A DNA stretch of 36,033 nucleotides from assembly GCA_948470565.1 (NCBI GenBank), contig CAOKPF010000010.1, positions 1 to 36,033 on the forward strand. Direction: 5' to 3'. Each line of letters opens with the position of its first letter. The first letter of the stretch is position 1. Position numbers and translations under genes: made by a program. The notes beneath the pieces were generated by a model, which worked only from the letters and a program-made list of their open reading frames with translations, was not told the DNA's origin and did no database searches. Below, piece by piece: positions 34,586 through 36,033 of this stretch. The stretch is from an uncultured Clostridium sp. GTDB taxonomy: Bacteria > Bacillota > Clostridia > TANB77 > CAG-465.

Positions 34586-35896
34586 TTGAAATTAAAAGGA
34601 TATACACTGTGAACTTACTCAAACAAACAGAAAAGAAAGAACTCTAATTTACCAATTTGTCCAACTTGTAAGAAATGTACAAATAGAAATGTATGTAATA
34701 ATAGAAAAAATTTAAAGGCTTGTGATAAATGTAAAAAAATGCAAAGATGCCCAAAATTGTGATAAATTCTATTTTAACATACAAGCTAAAGCAATACTTA
34801 CTATTGGTAAAGATCCTAAAACTAAAAGAAAAGTTACAAAAACATTTACAGCCCCTACCGAAGAAGAATCTGTCGAAAAACTATTTAAGTATAAGATATA
34901 TGCTAAAGAAAATGGTATTCCTTTAAATATAACAGATGAAAAAGTAACTATTTCTGGAATAGCACAGGAACTAATAGAATCTAAATATAGAAAAGGAAAA
35001 ATATGTGGAAATACATATAATACTCATCTATGTACTTTAAAGAGAATAAAAGCATATAAATTTTCAAATATTCCAATAGAAAAAGTAAAAAAATAACATA
35101 TTGAAACCTTTTTAGAAAATGAAAGAATAAAATCTAATTCATTAATAAAAAAAGACTATATGATGTTAAGGAGTGTATTTGATTATGCACTAGATAATAT
35201 GTATATAACTAAAAACTTCTTTTATGGCACAAATTCAATAGAGAAAACTAAAAGTAAAAAATCGGATAAAAAAGTAGATGCACTAACGTTAAAAGAACAG
35301 CAGTTACTTGAAAATTATCTAAAAGAAAATAATTTTAAGTTTAAAAATATAATTTTATTGTTACTTCAAACAGGTATAAGAGTTGCAGAAGCCCTTGCAT
35401 TAAGTTATGAAGATGTTGATTTTGATAGTAAGCAAATTAAAATCTATAAAATACTAACTAAAAATAAAGATGGGAGTATCGATATACACCTGTCTAGCAG
35501 TTCTGCAACTAAAGATGGAACTAGAACTGTTGATATAAATAGTCTATTTGAAGAATCATTAAAACAAGCAGTAGAAAATGCTAAAACTATAAAACATAAT
35601 AAAAGAAGGTTACTTTTTTGTAAAGATGATGGCAATTTAATTTCAAATACTACAATTAATTCAGCATTTAGAAGACTATGTGAAAAAGTAGGACTAAAAG
35701 AAAAAAATACACATTGTTTAAGACATACTTTTGCTACTAGATGTATAGAAGCAGGTATTTCACTTACTGTACTACAAACATTAATGGGACACGACAAAAT
35801 AAGACTACTATTGATACTTATAGCAATATTTATAACTATTATCAAGAAAAAGAAAAGAAGAAATATATAGAATACTTAACATCAGAAAATAGTTAA
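34586..35896 (+). pseudogene. Tyrosine integrase with duplicated cysteine motif, broken by four lesions
   Basis: It starts with TTG 34586, nine bases after AGGAGG. Restored, it encodes about 436 residues. A Cys-rich N-terminus has two CX2CX2CX5C motifs (CPTCKKCTNRNVC, then CDKCKKCKDAQNC), followed by a core-binding domain and a tyrosine recombinase domain (QTGIRVAEALAL with Arg, HCLRHTFATR, LMGHDKI, then DTYSNIYNYY with the nucleophile in a shifted frame). The lesions are a TGA at codon 9, one surplus A in a run of seven A (34731-34739), an in-frame TAA at 35094-35096 and a lost base near 35797. Open stretches remain at 34722-35096 and 35160-35870. The excisionase-like gene upstream is probably its former partner. 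Confidence 0.85.
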
Positions 35897-35900
35897 AAAT

Positions 35901-35921
35901 TTCTAGAAAATATTTCTAGAA
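35901..35921 (+). terminator. Perfect hairpin after the integrase remnant
   Basis: TTCTAGAAA, loop ATA and TTTCTAGAA form a perfect 9-bp stem five bases after the restored stop. The following sequence is only moderately T-rich. The remaining 110 bases of the window hold no gene that I can support. Confidence 0.45.
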
Positions 35922-36033
35922 TTAAAATAAAATAGAAAAAACATTGAAATAAAGCCAAAACTTTTAAGTTTGAGCGTGATGTAAATGTCAAGTAAAAAGT
36001 TAATAAAAAGTGGAAAATAAAAAAGTCATAAAA

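Noticed and set aside
35444-35845. Minus-strand 133-codon frame opposite the right integrase
   Set aside because: Antisense shadow of the recombinase catalytic domain, which is recognised in the plus strand.

Overview
The window is very AT-rich, with coding on both strands, consensus sigma-A promoters, strong AGGAGG-type ribosome-binding sites, a YtaF-type sporulation membrane protein and the gdpP-rplI-dnaB-tilS-ftsH order. Together these point to a low-GC Bacillota, most likely a spore-forming member of the Clostridia (possibly a gut lineage). The species cannot be named from the sequence alone.

Layout. (1) 1-3385 is a mobile-element scrapyard. It starts with an outward-facing promoter and a structured leader at the edge (1-182). 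Next come a 410-bp transposase-less element with terminal inverted repeats (200-609), a decayed ISLre2-family insertion sequence (619-2151), and a heavily mutated Tn916-type tyrosine integrase (2158-3385) whose stop codon lies in the shared 9-bp target duplication. (2) 3542-11655 holds secA, a membrane-anchored XRE regulator, an acyltransferase-3 protein, queA, ytaF and two unknown genes. (3) 11668-14505 is a three-gene operon ending in an orphan VirD4/TraG coupling ATPase, with no relaxase or type IV channel genes nearby. (4) 14677-17079 carries a small inverted-repeat element and a two-gene, defence-like module. Its ABC-type AAA ATPase is intact and its TOPRIM-like partner is frameshifted. 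It has a consensus promoter overlapped by a 12-bp inverted repeat. (5) 17249-28258 contains the core operon gdpP-rplI-dnaB-tilS-ftsH, a TrmR-like O-methyltransferase, gpsA, a helical-repeat protein, and a HEAT/SEC-C protein split by a frameshift inside its zinc motif. (6) 28493-33041 contains two small membrane proteins (one frameshifted), metG, acpS and a large unknown protein with two C-terminal membrane helices. (7) 33077-33350 is tRNA-Pro(UGG) with a clear promoter and terminator. (8) 33424-36033 is a second mobile region: short tandem repeats, a 383-bp inverted-repeat element, a second copy of the 410-bp element in the opposite orientation to the first, an excisionase-like gene, and a second broken integrase with a duplicated cysteine motif.

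The core genes serve protein export (SecA), membrane proteolysis (FtsH), replication (DnaB), translation and tRNA modification (RplI, TilS, QueA, MetG, tRNA-Pro), c-di-AMP turnover (GdpP) and lipid synthesis (GpsA, AcpS); all have intact frames. Frameshifts and stops occur only in mobile or accessory genes, which argues for real decay of the accessory layer. The two near-identical, oppositely oriented copies of the 410-bp element, about 33 kb apart, could support inversion of nearly the whole window. Standout items are the nested insertions at one 9-bp target, the integrase with two CX2CX2CX5C motifs, the orphan coupling-protein operon and the ATPase/TOPRIM pair.
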